Of a stretch of 64,000 nucleotides of DNA, positions 6,787 to 16,071 are shown in pieces. Origin of the DNA: JBBQFC01 sp038321615 (lineage in GTDB: Bacteria; Bacteroidota; Bacteroidia; Flavobacteriales_D; Cryomorphaceae); contig JBBQFC010000008.1 of NCBI GenBank assembly GCA_038321615.1, forward strand, positions 1-64,000. Direction: 5' to 3'. The notes under the pieces were generated by a model, which ran no database searches, had not been told where the DNA came from, and saw only the letters and a program-made list of their open reading frames with translations. Position numbers and translations under genes: made by a program. Every line of letters begins with the position of its first letter. Position 1 is the stretch's first letter.

Positions 6787-8895
6787 ATGGTCAGAAGAGA
6801 TTTAAAATACACGAGAAATATAGGTATCGCTGCCCACATCGATGCTGGTAAAACTACCACTACAGAGCGAATTCTGTATTACGGAGGGGTAAGCCACAAG
6901 ATCGGTGAAGTACACGACGGTGCAGCTACCATGGATTGGATGGAACAAGAGCAGGAGCGAGGGATTACCATCACTTCGGCCGCAACTACTCTCAACTGGA
7001 CATATCGCGATCATAAGTATCACGTTAACATTATCGATACTCCAGGCCACGTTGATTTTACCGTTGAGGTAAACCGTTCGCTTCGCGTACTCGATGGACT
7101 TGTTTTTCTTTTTAGCGCCGTAGATGGCGTGGAGCCGCAGTCGGAAACAAACTGGCGATTGGCTAATAATTACAATGTTCCCCGCATCGGTTTTGTGAAT
7201 AAAATGGATCGCTCTGGCGCCGACTTCCTCAATGTGGTGAAGCAGGTTAAAGAGATGCTCGGCAGCCATGCGCTACCGCTTCAAATTCCAATAGGAAGCG
7301 AAGACAATTTCCTCGGAGTGGTCGATCTGATCAACTTCCGCGGTGTAGTTTGGAATGAAGATGATTTGGGTATGACCTTCCGTGAAGTTCCAATCCCAGC
7401 TGATATTCTTGATGAAGCGATCGAATACCGCGAGAAATTGCTTGAAGCGGTTGCCGAATTCAACGATACATTAATGGAAAAGTACTTCGAAGACCCAGAG
7501 TCGCTTACCGAGCGCGAGGTTCTCGATGCTCTTCGCGAAGCTACTTGCTCAGGCAAGGTAGTTCCGATGATGTGCGGTTCAGCTTTTAAAAACAAAGGAG
7601 TACAAGCTATGCTCGACATGGTTATGGAATTACTTCCATCGCCACTCGACGTAGAGTCTATCATAGGTACCAACCCGGATACCGGCAACGAAGAGCGCCG
7701 CAAACCAAGTGTCGACGAGCCATTTGCAGCCTTGGCATTTAAAATTGCAACGGATCCATTCGTAGGTCGCCTTTGCTTTACCAGAGCTTATTCTGGTATT
7801 TTGGAGTCGGGTTCTTATGTGCTCAATACCCGCACCGACCGCAAGGAACGCATATCGCGTATTTTCCAAATGCACGCCAATAAGCAGAACCAGATTGAAA
7901 GCCTGGCTGCTGGCGACATTGCCGCCCTCGTTGGTTTTAAAGATATCCGCACAGGTGACACGCTTTGCGATGAGAAGAAACCGATTGTTCTGGAGTCGAT
8001 GGACTTCCCAGACCCAGTAATCGGATTGGCCATTGAGCCCAAAACCCAAGCTGACATAGATCGATTGAGTATCGGCCTACAGAAGCTCTCGGAAGAAGAT
8101 CCGACCTTTAAAGTGAAAACCGACGAAGACACCGGCCAGACCATTATCAGCGGCATGGGCGAGCTTCACCTTGATATAATTTGCGACCGTCTGCGTCGCG
8201 AGTTCAAAGTAGAAGTAAACCAAGGTGCTCCGCAAGTAGCCTATAAAGAGACCATCAACGGTACAGTAGATCACCGCGAAGTGTATAAGAAACAAACAGG
8301 TGGCCGTGGTAAGTTTGCCGACATTTTTGTTACGATAGGTCCCGGTGATCCTGAGAATCCAGGTCTGATCTTTGTCAACGATATTAAAGGTGGTAATGTG
8401 CCTCGTGAATTTGTTCCTTCAATTGAGAAAGGTTTCAAAGAGGCCATGTCCAATGGTGTATTGGCCGGTTATCCGCTCGACTCTCTGAAAGTAACGTTGA
8501 AGGACGGTTCGTTTCACGCGGTCGATTCAGACCAGTTGTCATTCGAATTAGCGGCCAAGTTGGCTTATCGTACTGCGCTGCCAAAAGCCAACCCGGTGCT
8601 CCTTGAGCCAATTATGAAATTAGAAGTTCTTACTCCCGAAGAAAACATGGGAGACGTTGTAGGCGATCTAAACCGTCGTCGCGGCGTAATGGAAGGCATG
8701 GGCGATCGTGCCGGCGTGAAAGTAGTGAAGGCAAAAGTTCCGCTTTCCGAAATGTTCGGATACGTTACTCAACTTCGAACTATTACTTCAGGTCGTGCTA
8801 CATCAACTATGGAGTTCTCGCACTACCAGGAAGCGCCACGCAATGTGTCGGAGGAAGTAGTGGCAAAAGCAAAAGGTAAAAAAGTAGAAGCGTAA
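6787..8895 (+). CDS. fusA: Elongation factor G
   Basis: A 702-residue translocase GTPase. The GTP-binding motifs are AHIDAGKTTTT (16-26), ERGITITSAA (57-66), DTPGHVDF (84-91) and NKMD (about 138). Domain II and the RNA-binding domains IV-V follow, with GGRGKFADI and the C-terminal TSGRATSTMEFSHY. It is full length. No tuf gene follows: rpsJ comes 19 bases later, an order common in Bacteroidota, where tuf is elsewhere. Confidence 0.98.
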   Translation: MVRRDLKYTRNIGIAAHIDAGKTTTTERILYYGGVSHKIGEVHDGAATMDWMEQEQERGITITSAATTLNWTYRDHKYHVNIIDTPGHVDFTVEVNRSLRVLDGLVFLFSAVDGVEPQSETNWRLANNYNVPRIGFVNKMDRSGADFLNVVKQVKEMLGSHALPLQIPIGSEDNFLGVVDLINFRGVVWNEDDLGMTFREVPIPADILDEAIEYREKLLEAVAEFNDTLMEKYFEDPESLTEREVLDALREATCSGKVVPMMCGSAFKNKGVQAMLDMVMELLPSPLDVESIIGTNPDTGNEERRKPSVDEPFAALAFKIATDPFVGRLCFTRAYSGILESGSYVLNTRTDRKERISRIFQMHANKQNQIESLAAGDIAALVGFKDIRTGDTLCDEKKPIVLESMDFPDPVIGLAIEPKTQADIDRLSIGLQKLSEEDPTFKVKTDEDTGQTIISGMGELHLDIICDRLRREFKVEVNQGAPQVAYKETINGTVDHREVYKKQTGGRGKFADIFVTIGPGDPENPGLIFVNDIKGGNVPREFVPSIEKGFKEAMSNGVLAGYPLDSLKVTLKDGSFHAVDSDQLSFELAAKLAYRTALPKANPVLLEPIMKLEVLTPEENMGDVVGDLNRRRGVMEGMGDRAGVKVVKAKVPLSEMFGYVTQLRTITSGRATSTMEFSHYQEAPRNVSEEVVAKAKGKKVEA

Positions 8896-8914
8896 AAAAA
8901 GGGTATTCATAACG

Positions 8915-9220
8915 ATGAGTCAGAAAATTCGCATCAAGTTGCAAAGTTATGATCACAATCTAGTCGACAAGTCGGCAGAGAAGATCATCAAAACAGTAAA
9001 AACCACCGGAGCGGTAGTGAGTGGACCTATTCCACTTCCCACCGACAAACGCATCTACACGGTGCTCCGTTCGCCACACGTTAATAAGAAAGCGCGTGAG
9101 CAGTTCGAACTAAGCGCCTACAAGCGTTTGCTCGACATCTACAGCTCTTCATCGAAGACGGTGGATGCGCTCATGCGGCTCGAATTACCAAGTGGGGTAG
9201 AAGTAGAAATTAAAGTCTGA
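8915..9220 (+). CDS. rpsJ: 30S ribosomal protein S10
   Basis: A 101-residue S10 with the family motif SGPIPLPTDKRIYTVLRSPH (about 37-56) and the typical start QKIRIKLQSYDH. It opens the S10 part of the superoperon. In other bacteria S10 also acts as NusE in transcription antitermination. Confidence 0.97.
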   Translation: MSQKIRIKLQSYDHNLVDKSAEKIIKTVKTTGAVVSGPIPLPTDKRIYTVLRSPHVNKKAREQFELSAYKRLLDIYSSSSKTVDALMRLELPSGVEVEIKV

Positions 9221-9256
9221 CAGATCACCGTCGGCTAACGATCATAAACACAGAAA

Positions 9257-9874
9257 ATGCCAGGATTATTAGGTAAAAAAATCGGAATGACCAGTACATT
9301 CAATGCAGACGGAAAGAATATCCCCTGTACGATTGTACAAGCTGGTCCTTGCGTAGTAACGCAAGTAAAGACCGAAGACAAGGATGGCTACAGCGCTATC
9401 CAGTTGGGCTTCGGCGAACGGAAGGAGAAAAATACTCCCGCTCCAATGAAAGGGCATTTCAAAAAGGCTAAGACTACACCTAAGTCGCGTTTAGTTGAAT
9501 TCAAAAATTTTGAAATCGACGTTAAACTAGGCGATCAGGTTGGAGTTGACATCTTTACTGAAGGCGACTTCTTGAGTGTAGTCGGCACTTCCAAAGGAAA
9601 AGGTTTCCAAGGTGTTGTAAAACGCCACGGATTTGCTGGGGTAGGCCAAAGCACACACGGTCAGCATGACCGTGCCAGAGCTCCCGGATCTTTGGGCGCA
9701 TCGTCTTTCCCATCGCGGGTCTTCAAAGGTATGCGTATGGCCGGTCAGATGGGCAATGGTCGGGTAACCATCGAGAATATCGAAGTGGTGAAAATACTTC
9801 CTGAGCAATCGCTAATCGTATTGAAAGGTTCGGTGCCAGGACCCAAAGGTTCAATCATAATCTTGGAAAAATAA
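9257..9874 (+). CDS. rplC: 50S ribosomal protein L3
   Basis: A 205-residue protein that starts with GLLGKKIGMTSTF and carries the loop reaching towards the peptidyl-transferase centre (VKRHGFAGVGQSTHGQHD; GSLGASSFPSRVFKGMRMAG). Gln in GQHD-type L3 loops is commonly methylated in other bacteria. Normal length, followed after 3 bases by rplD. Confidence 0.97.
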   Translation: MPGLLGKKIGMTSTFNADGKNIPCTIVQAGPCVVTQVKTEDKDGYSAIQLGFGERKEKNTPAPMKGHFKKAKTTPKSRLVEFKNFEIDVKLGDQVGVDIFTEGDFLSVVGTSKGKGFQGVVKRHGFAGVGQSTHGQHDRARAPGSLGASSFPSRVFKGMRMAGQMGNGRVTIENIEVVKILPEQSLIVLKGSVPGPKGSIIILEK

Positions 9875-9877
9875 GTC

Positions 9878-10513
9878 ATGGAATTAGCAGTATTCAACAG
9901 CTCCGGAAAGGAGACCAAGAAGGTTACTTTGAACGCCGATATCTTCGGTATCGAGCCAAATGACCACGCTATCTACCTCGATGTGAAACAGTATGGCGCC
10001 AACAATCGCCAGGGTACGCACAAGTCGAAGGAACGAAACGAGATTTCAGGGAGTACCCGAAAAATCAAAAAGCAAAAAGGTACGGGTGGAGCTCGGGCCG
10101 GTAGCATCAAGAACCCACTCTTCAAGGGTGGTGGACGGGTCTTTGGTCCGCAACCGCGCGACTATAGCTTCCGCTTGAACAAGAAAGTAAAAGTCCTTGC
10201 TCGCAAGTCGGCTCTTACCTACAAAGCGCAAGGCAACATGATCACGGTGGTAGAAGATATCCAACTTCAAGCTCCCAAAACCAGTGAATACCTGAAGATT
10301 ATGAATGCGCTGAAAGTAGCTGATCAAAAACCGCTTTTGGTCTTGGGTGCGCAAGATAATATACTATCTTTGTCGGCCCGAAACTGTCAGGGTCACAAGG
10401 TTGTTTTCGCAGGTGATTTATGCACCTACGACATTCTTCGACACAAGAGCCTGGTACTTTCGGAAAGCGCTATTCCAATTATTGAAAGCACTTTAAACAG
10501 ATTTGCACAATGA
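9878..10513 (+). CDS. rplD: 50S ribosomal protein L4
   Basis: A 211-residue L4. The exit-tunnel loop is recognisable as KKQKGTGGARAGSIKNPLF followed by GGGRVFGPQPRDY (about 63-97). The stop codon overlaps the rplW start as ATGA (10510-10513), implying translational coupling. Confidence 0.97.
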   Translation: MELAVFNSSGKETKKVTLNADIFGIEPNDHAIYLDVKQYGANNRQGTHKSKERNEISGSTRKIKKQKGTGGARAGSIKNPLFKGGGRVFGPQPRDYSFRLNKKVKVLARKSALTYKAQGNMITVVEDIQLQAPKTSEYLKIMNALKVADQKPLLVLGAQDNILSLSARNCQGHKVVFAGDLCTYDILRHKSLVLSESAIPIIESTLNRFAQ

Positions 10514-10803
10514 GCCAGGTTGTTATAAAGCCGATAGTTACAGAGAAAATGAACGACATTTCGGAGCGATTGAACCGATATGGGTTTATTGTACATCGGG
10601 AAGCCAATAAGATCGAGATTAAGAGCGCCATAGAGAAAAGCTACGGTGTGAACGTCGAGAAGATTTGGACCATTCGCTATGCTGGAAAAACCAAGAGCCG
10701 TTTCACAAAAACGGGTGTTGTCAGCGGTCGCGCGAATGCCTTTAAAAAGGCTATTGTTTCATTGGCCGATGGCGAAACCATTGACCTATATAATAATATC
10801 TAA
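10510..10803 (+). CDS. rplW: 50S ribosomal protein L23
   Basis: A 97-residue exit-site protein that docks the signal recognition particle and trigger factor. Motifs: KPIVTEKMND at the start and VNVEKIWTIRYAGKTKSR. It begins inside the rplD stop codon and ends 2 bases before rplB. Confidence 0.96.
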   Translation: MSQVVIKPIVTEKMNDISERLNRYGFIVHREANKIEIKSAIEKSYGVNVEKIWTIRYAGKTKSRFTKTGVVSGRANAFKKAIVSLADGETIDLYNNI

Positions 10804-10805
10804 TC

Positions 10806-11630
10806 ATGGCCGTAAGAAAACTTCGTCCGACCAGCCCCGGACAACGACATAAGATTGCCAGCACCTTTGCCGAGATTACTACCAATGTTCCGGAGAAATC
10901 GCTCTTAGAGGTTATCTCCAAGACAGGTGGTCGAAACAATCAAGGGCGTATGACCATGCGCTATGTAGGTGGTGGGCACAAACGACGCTACCGCATTATC
11001 GACTTCAAACGCGATAAGCATGGAATGGATGCCGTAGTAGAAACTATCGAATACGATCCAAACCGCACTTCGCGCATTGCTCTGGTAAAATATACCGATG
11101 GCGAGAAACGATATATCCTTGCTCCCCAAGGTTTGGAAGTAGGTAAAGTATTGCGCAGCGGTACAGGCGAATCACCCGAAGTGGGCAATGCCCTTCCCCT
11201 GAAAGACATTCCACTCGGTACTATTATTCACAATATTGAAATGCGACCAGGACAAGGTGGTATCATGGCTCGCGGAGCAGGTACCTTTGCGCAGCTCAAT
11301 GCCCGCGATGGTAAGTACGCTATTTTGCGTATGCCTTCTGGCGAGTCGCGAATGATACTTGTGGAATGTATGGCTACCATTGGCACGGTGAGTAACTCGG
11401 AGCACTCGCTTGAGCGTTCTGGTAAGGCCGGTCGATCGCGATGGAAAGGACGTCGTCCTCGGGTTCGTGGGGTAGTAATGAATCCAGTAGATCACCCGAT
11501 GGGTGGTGGTGAAGGTCGAAACTCCGGTGGATTGCCACGCTCACGCAAAGGTATTCCTGCTAAAGGGTTTAAAACTCGTCACAAGAAGAAAGCATCGAAT
11601 AAGTACATCATCGAACGCAAAAAGAAATAA
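10806..11630 (+). CDS. rplB: 50S ribosomal protein L2
   Basis: A 274-residue peptidyl-transferase-centre protein. It shows GGRNNQGRMTMRYVGGGHKR, the universal C-terminal signature RGVVMNPVDHPMGGGEGR (with the functionally important His) and the basic tail KKKASNKYIIERKKK. Normal length and operon position. Confidence 0.98.
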   Translation: MAVRKLRPTSPGQRHKIASTFAEITTNVPEKSLLEVISKTGGRNNQGRMTMRYVGGGHKRRYRIIDFKRDKHGMDAVVETIEYDPNRTSRIALVKYTDGEKRYILAPQGLEVGKVLRSGTGESPEVGNALPLKDIPLGTIIHNIEMRPGQGGIMARGAGTFAQLNARDGKYAILRMPSGESRMILVECMATIGTVSNSEHSLERSGKAGRSRWKGRRPRVRGVVMNPVDHPMGGGEGRNSGGLPRSRKGIPAKGFKTRHKKKASNKYIIERKKK

Positions 11631-11637
11631 TTGAGAA

Positions 11638-11916
11638 ATGAGCAGATCACTCAAAAAACCCCCGTTCGTTCACTACAAGCTTAATGCGCGTGTGGAAGAC
11701 GCCCAGGCGAATGCCAAGAAATCGGTTATCAAAACCTGGTCGCGTGCCAGCACAATAACTCCCGATTTTGTGGGTCTCACCATAGCGGTGCACAATGGAA
11801 ATAAATTTATTCCGGTTTACGTTACGGAAAATATGGTAGGACACAAACTCGGTGAGTTTTCTCCAACCCGTACTTTCCGCGGCCATGCTGGTAATCGAAA
11901 AGATAAGAAGAAGTAA
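11638..11916 (+). CDS. rpsS: 30S ribosomal protein S19
   Basis: A 92-residue head protein. It begins SRSLKKPPFV and contains the S19 signature (FIPVYVTENMVGHKLGEFSP, then RTFRGHAG). The order rplB-rpsS-rplV is canonical. Confidence 0.97.
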   Translation: MSRSLKKPPFVHYKLNARVEDAQANAKKSVIKTWSRASTITPDFVGLTIAVHNGNKFIPVYVTENMVGHKLGEFSPTRTFRGHAGNRKDKKK

Positions 11917-11947
11917 AGTTCCCTCGGGTTCATAAATCTCACCAATC

Positions 11948-12343
11948 ATGGGTTTAAGAAAGAAAATAGCAGCTGATAAGCGCAAAGAAGAGCGAAAGAA
12001 AATCGCCTTCGCTAAGCTGAACAATGTGCCTACATCTCCACGCAAAATGCGTTTGGTGGTCGACGTAGTGCGTGGCCAAGAAGTATTGAAGGCATTAAAT
12101 ATGCTCAAATTCATGCCTCAGGATGCTGCACGTCGTGTAGAAAAACTGGTCCTTTCTGCTTTGGCCAACTGGCAAGCAAAAAATGAAGGACAAGAAGCCG
12201 ATCAAGCAGGATTGGTCATAAAAGAAATTTTTGTAGATGGTGGTCGAATGCTGAAGCGTTTACGACCAGCTCCGCAAGGTAGAGCTCACCGCATTCGCAA
12301 GCGCTCAAACCACGTAACAATAATATTAGATAGCGCCAAGTAA
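11948..12343 (+). CDS. rplV: 50S ribosomal protein L22
   Basis: A 131-residue exit-tunnel protein with the signature NVPTSPRKMRLVVDVVRGQ and the C-terminal beta-hairpin GRMLKRLRPAPQGRAHRIRK. It has a basic N-terminal extension (RKKIAADKRKEERKK) relative to the E. coli protein, which is usual in this phylum. Confidence 0.97.
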   Translation: MGLRKKIAADKRKEERKKIAFAKLNNVPTSPRKMRLVVDVVRGQEVLKALNMLKFMPQDAARRVEKLVLSALANWQAKNEGQEADQAGLVIKEIFVDGGRMLKRLRPAPQGRAHRIRKRSNHVTIILDSAK

Positions 12344-12345
12344 TT

Positions 12346-13143
12346 ATGGGACAAAAGACCAATCCGATAGGTAATCGATTAGGGTTCATCCGAGGCTGGG
12401 ATTCAAACTGGTTCGGTGGACGACATTACGCAGATAAAATCGTTGAAGACGATAAAATCCGTCAGTACCTGAAAGTGCGCCTTATTAAAGCCGGGGTAGC
12501 CGCTATTATTATCGAGCGCACACTTAAGCTTGTGACCGTTACCATCAAAACTGCTCGCCCAGGTGTAATTATTGGCCGCGGAGGCACGGAAGTCGATAAG
12601 CTCAAAGAAGAGCTTAAAAAATTGACCAATAAGGACGTTCAGATCAACATATTCGAGATCAAACGCCCAGAGCTTGATGCTCGCTTGGTGGCCGACGGTA
12701 TCGCACGCCAGATTGAAGGCCGTGTTTCTTTCCGGCGCGCAGTTAAAATGTCCATAGCCTCTACCATGCGTATGGGTGCAGAAGGAATTAAGGTGGTAGT
12801 TTCAGGTCGTTTGAATGGCGCTGAAATGGCACGTACAGAAGGGTATAAAGAAGGTCGTACACCGCTCCATACTTTCCGCGCCGATATCGATTATGCGCTG
12901 TCGGAAGCTCACACTAAAATGGGTCGCTTAGGAGTGAAAGTTTGGATTTGCAAAGGTGAAGTTTACGGTAAGAGAGATTTATCGCCCAATATAGAGACCG
13001 GCAAAACACCAATGGCCATGAAAGGCGGAGATCGCGGTGGAGACCGTGAGCGTCCGTCAGGTCCTCGCAAGCCACGCGGCGGTGGTGCTGGTGGAGACCG
13101 CAGCCGTGAAGGTGGTGCAGGTGGAAATCGCAGGAGATCATAA
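12346..13143 (+). CDS. rpsC: 30S ribosomal protein S3 with Gly/Arg-rich tail
   Basis: A 265-residue S3. The KH domain is marked by RPGVIIGRGGTEVDKLKEEL and the C-terminal domain by MGAEGIKVVVSGRLNGAEMAR and GRLGVKVWICKGE. After about residue 222 comes a low-complexity tail of Gly, Arg, Asp and Pro (for example GGDRGGDRERPSGPRKPRG) ending in RRRS, well beyond the E. coli length of 233. Similar tails occur in other Bacteroidota S3 proteins. RNA binding is plausible but unproven. Confidence 0.96.
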   Translation: MGQKTNPIGNRLGFIRGWDSNWFGGRHYADKIVEDDKIRQYLKVRLIKAGVAAIIIERTLKLVTVTIKTARPGVIIGRGGTEVDKLKEELKKLTNKDVQINIFEIKRPELDARLVADGIARQIEGRVSFRRAVKMSIASTMRMGAEGIKVVVSGRLNGAEMARTEGYKEGRTPLHTFRADIDYALSEAHTKMGRLGVKVWICKGEVYGKRDLSPNIETGKTPMAMKGGDRGGDRERPSGPRKPRGGGAGGDRSREGGAGGNRRRS

Positions 13144-13169
13144 TTTCAGTAGTTTAAGAACATACAGCA

Positions 13170-13592
13170 ATGTTACAACCTAAAAAAACCAAGTACAGAA
13201 AGATGCAGAAAGGGCGTATCAAGGGTATTGCTACCCGCGGTGCACTGGTCTCTTTCGGTTCTTTCGGTATTAAAACATTAGACGAAGGTTTTATTACCGC
13301 CCGTCAGATTGAAGCCGCTCGTATAGCTGTTACACGTTATATGAAACGGGAAGGAAAAGTGTGGATTCGTATATTTCCAGACAAACCCATTACCGCAAAA
13401 CCAGCCGAAGTACGGATGGGTAAAGGTAAGGGTGCCCCTAGCCACTGGGTTGCACCAGTGCGTCCAGGTCGAATGTTGTTCGAGTGCGATGGTGTAACGT
13501 TGGCAGTAGCTCAAGAAGCGATGCGTCTTGCAGCTCAAAAGCTGCCAGTGAAAACCAAATTTGTTGTTCGTCGCGATTACGTTGAATCATAA
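13170..13592 (+). CDS. rplP: 50S ribosomal protein L16
   Basis: A 140-residue A-site protein. The signatures are MLQPKKTKYRKMQKGR, RIFPDKPITAKPAEVRMGKGKG and a C-terminal LPVKTKFVVRRD. Normal size. Followed by rpmC after 5 bases. Confidence 0.97.
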   Translation: MLQPKKTKYRKMQKGRIKGIATRGALVSFGSFGIKTLDEGFITARQIEAARIAVTRYMKREGKVWIRIFPDKPITAKPAEVRMGKGKGAPSHWVAPVRPGRMLFECDGVTLAVAQEAMRLAAQKLPVKTKFVVRRDYVES

Positions 13593-13597
13593 GCATT

Positions 13598-13792
13598 ATG
13601 AAAGCTAAAGAAATCAAAGATCTCACCACTCCAGAAGTGAAAGAGAAGATGGAAATCGAAGTAGAGAACTACGCAAAAATGCGGATGAATCATACGGTTG
13701 CTGCATTCGAAAATCCACTGCTGTTGCGCTTCAAGCGTCGAGAAATTGCCCGCTTGAAAACGGAAATGCGAAAAAGAGAATTGGCTAAGTAA
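13598..13792 (+). CDS. rpmC: 50S ribosomal protein L29
   Basis: A 64-residue two-helix protein (MKAKEIKDLTTPEVKEK ... RREIARLKTEMRKRE). Its final base is shared with the rpsQ start codon (TAATG), so the two are translationally coupled. Confidence 0.95.
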   Translation: MKAKEIKDLTTPEVKEKMEIEVENYAKMRMNHTVAAFENPLLLRFKRREIARLKTEMRKRELAK

Positions 13793-14085
13793 TGGCAAAC
13801 ACGGAAAACATGTCAGTAGAAGAGACCACCACAGAAAGAAATTTGCGCAAGCAGCGCGTTGGGGTAGTGACCAGCAATAAAATGCAGAAGTCTATCACCG
13901 TAGTGGTAGAGCGTAAAGTGAAGCACCCCCTTTACGGAAAGTTTGTAAAGAACACTTCCAAATTTACTGCGCACGACGAGAAGAATGATTGCAACATCGG
14001 GGATACCGTGCGCATTATGGAAACTCGTCCACTGAGCAAGAAGAAGAACTGGAGGCTTGTAGAAATTATTGAACGAGCTAAATAA
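13792..14085 (+). CDS. rpsQ: 30S ribosomal protein S17
   Basis: A 97-residue S17 with GVVTSNKMQKSITVVVERKVKHP and the C-terminal RIMETRPLSKKKNWRLVEI. The first ATG overlaps the rpmC stop. A second in-frame ATG lies at 13810. The extra N-terminal 15-20 residues (ENMSVEETTTERN) exceed the E. coli protein and are acidic and probably disordered. Confidence 0.95.
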   Translation: MANTENMSVEETTTERNLRKQRVGVVTSNKMQKSITVVVERKVKHPLYGKFVKNTSKFTAHDEKNDCNIGDTVRIMETRPLSKKKNWRLVEIIERAK

Positions 14086-14094
14086 GATACTAAG

Positions 14095-14463
14095 ATGATT
14101 CAGCAGGAAAGCCGGCTAAAAGTTGCCGATAATAGTGGAGCAAAAGAAGTGCTCTGTATCCGTGTCCTCGGAGGCACTCGCCGCAGATATGCATCGATCG
14201 GCGATAAGATTGTGGTTTCTGTTAAAGACGCCATGCCTTCCGGCAACGTGAAGAAAGGTATTGTTTCAAAAGCTGTGGTAGTGCGCACCACGAAAGAAGT
14301 GCGCCGAGCCGATGGATCGTATATCCGCTTTGACGACAATGCCGTGGTTTTGCTCAACAATGCCGGTGAAATGCGAGGTACTCGTATTTTCGGCCCAGTT
14401 GCCCGCGAACTGCGCGACAAGCAATTTATGAAAATTGTTTCCCTCGCACCCGAAGTACTATAA
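14095..14463 (+). CDS. rplN: 50S ribosomal protein L14
   Basis: A 122-residue L14. It begins MIQQESRLKVADNSGAKEV and contains the signature VVVRTTKEVRRADGSYIRFDDNAVVLLN and the end motif RELRDKQFMKIVSLAPEVL. First gene of the spc part of the superoperon. Confidence 0.98.
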   Translation: MIQQESRLKVADNSGAKEVLCIRVLGGTRRRYASIGDKIVVSVKDAMPSGNVKKGIVSKAVVVRTTKEVRRADGSYIRFDDNAVVLLNNAGEMRGTRIFGPVARELRDKQFMKIVSLAPEVL

Positions 14464-14482
14464 TGCTCCAAAGAGAGAAGAA

Positions 14483-14797
14483 ATGAAAACGCACATTAAA
14501 AAAGACGATTCGGTAATAGTTCTCAGTGGCAATGCCAAAGGAGAGAAAGGTCGCGTCGTGTCGGTGGATCGCGAGAAGTCGCGAGCTATCGTAGAAGGAC
14601 TTAACTTAGTATCGAAGCACGCTAAGCCTAGCGCTGCGAATCCCCAAGGTGGAATCACTAAAAAGGAAGCGCCAATTCACGTATCCAACCTACAGCTGGT
14701 CGATGCTAAAACCGGCAAAGGAAGCCGCGTGGGTTACAAGAAAAACAGCGAAGGAAAATCAGTTCGTTTCCTTAAAAAAACCGGAGAAGAAATCTAA
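14483..14797 (+). CDS. rplX: 50S ribosomal protein L24
   Basis: A 104-residue L24 with the KOW motif DDSVIVLSGNAKGEKGRVVS near the start and a NPQGGITKKEAPIHVSN core. The ATG at 14483 is chosen because it directly precedes the family start MKTHIKKDD. The frame is open further upstream, but that would overlap rplN and add unrelated residues. A purine-rich AGAGAGAAGAA stretch lies just before the start. Confidence 0.96.
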   Translation: MKTHIKKDDSVIVLSGNAKGEKGRVVSVDREKSRAIVEGLNLVSKHAKPSAANPQGGITKKEAPIHVSNLQLVDAKTGKGSRVGYKKNSEGKSVRFLKKTGEEI

Positions 14798-14800
14798 GCC

Positions 14801-15349
14801 ATGTACACGCCTCGATTAAAAACAAAATATTCGGAAGAAGTAGTTCCATCACTCCAGAAGGAGTTTGGCTACAAATCTTCCATGGAAGTACCACGCCTCC
14901 AAAAGATTTGCCTCAACCAAGGTTTGGGCGACGCCGTGGCCGATAAGAAATTGGTTGATACCGCCATCGGTGAGATGTCTACCATTGCCGGCCAAAAGGC
15001 TGTGCCAACTTACTCGCGAAAGGATATCTCTAACTTCAAATTGCGTAAGGGCATGCCAATTGGAGCTCGTGTTACGCTGCGAGGAGACCGTATGTATGAG
15101 TTTCTTGATAGACTTATTACAGTGGCGCTTCCACGTACCCGCGACTTCCGCGGAGTGAAGGTTACAGGTTTCGACGGTCGAGGCAATTTCACCATGGGTG
15201 TGAAGGAGCAGATCGTGTTTCCGGAAATCAATATTGAAAAGGTTAACAAAATCAATGGAATGGATATCACGTTTGTAACTTCGGCCGGCAACGACGAAGA
15301 AGCAAAAGCGCTCTTGAAAGAGTTCGGGTTTCCTTTCACCAAAAAATAA
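14801..15349 (+). CDS. rplE: 50S ribosomal protein L5
   Basis: A 182-residue 5S rRNA-binding protein. It shows VPRLQKICLNQGLGDA, KLRKGMPIGARVTLRGDRMYEFLDRL and GRGNFTMGVKEQIVFPEI. It starts 3 bases after rplX. Confidence 0.97.
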   Translation: MYTPRLKTKYSEEVVPSLQKEFGYKSSMEVPRLQKICLNQGLGDAVADKKLVDTAIGEMSTIAGQKAVPTYSRKDISNFKLRKGMPIGARVTLRGDRMYEFLDRLITVALPRTRDFRGVKVTGFDGRGNFTMGVKEQIVFPEINIEKVNKINGMDITFVTSAGNDEEAKALLKEFGFPFTKK

Positions 15350-15361
15350 GAACGCACAGAA

Positions 15362-15631
15362 ATGGCTAAAGAATCAATGAAGGCCCGCGAGCGCAAACGC
15401 CAGAGAATGGTAGACCACTATGCGGATAAACGAGCAGCTTTGAAGAAAGCAGGAGATTGGGACGCACTCCAAAAGCTTCCTAAGAATTCATCGAAAGTGC
15501 GTTTGCACAATCGTTGTCTCCTTACTGGTCGTCCGCGTGGATATATGCGTCAGTTTGGACTTTCGCGTGTTACTTTCCGCGAAATGGCTCTCGACGGTAA
15601 GATTCCAGGTGTTAAAAAAGCCAGTTGGTAA
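15362..15631 (+). CDS. rpsN: 30S ribosomal protein S14 (zinc-free type)
   Basis: An 89-residue S14 of the longer zinc-independent form. The C-terminal signature is RCLLTGRPRGYMRQFGLSR and the end is GVKKASW. The two CxxC pairs of the short zinc form are absent; only one Cys remains. Confidence 0.96.
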   Translation: MAKESMKARERKRQRMVDHYADKRAALKKAGDWDALQKLPKNSSKVRLHNRCLLTGRPRGYMRQFGLSRVTFREMALDGKIPGVKKASW

Positions 15632-15649
15632 TATTTAAAGGTAAAGATC

Positions 15650-16048
15650 ATGTACTCCGACCCAATTTCAGATTATTTAACCCGCGTGCGCAATGCCATC
15701 ATGGCTCGCAAACGTGTAGTTGAAATTCCAGCATCAAACATTAAGAAAGAGATGACCAAAATCCTCATGGATAAAGGTTATATCCTAAACTATAAGTTTG
15801 ACGACAATGCGGTGCAAGGCACTATTAAAATCGCCTTAAAGTACCACCCGGTAACGAAGATTCCAGCAATCAAGAAATTGGAGCGTGTTTCCAGTCCCGG
15901 TCTGCGTCAGTACACAGGGTCGAAAGACATTCCACGCGTTTTAAACGGCTTGGGCGTCTCCATACTTTCTACTTCTAAAGGTTTAATGACCGATAAAGAG
16001 GCGCGGGTTCAAAATATCGGTGGCGAAATACTCTGCCAAGTATATTAA
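15650..16048 (+). CDS. rpsH: 30S ribosomal protein S8
   Basis: A 132-residue S8. It starts with DPISDYLTRVRNAIMARK and its C-terminal signature is GVSILSTSKGLMTDKEAR followed by GGEILCQVY. In enterobacteria S8 represses the spc operon. No such leader structure was identified here. Confidence 0.97.
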   Translation: MYSDPISDYLTRVRNAIMARKRVVEIPASNIKKEMTKILMDKGYILNYKFDDNAVQGTIKIALKYHPVTKIPAIKKLERVSSPGLRQYTGSKDIPRVLNGLGVSILSTSKGLMTDKEARVQNIGGEILCQVY

Positions 16049-16071
16049 TTAAGATTAAAAGACAAAGAATT

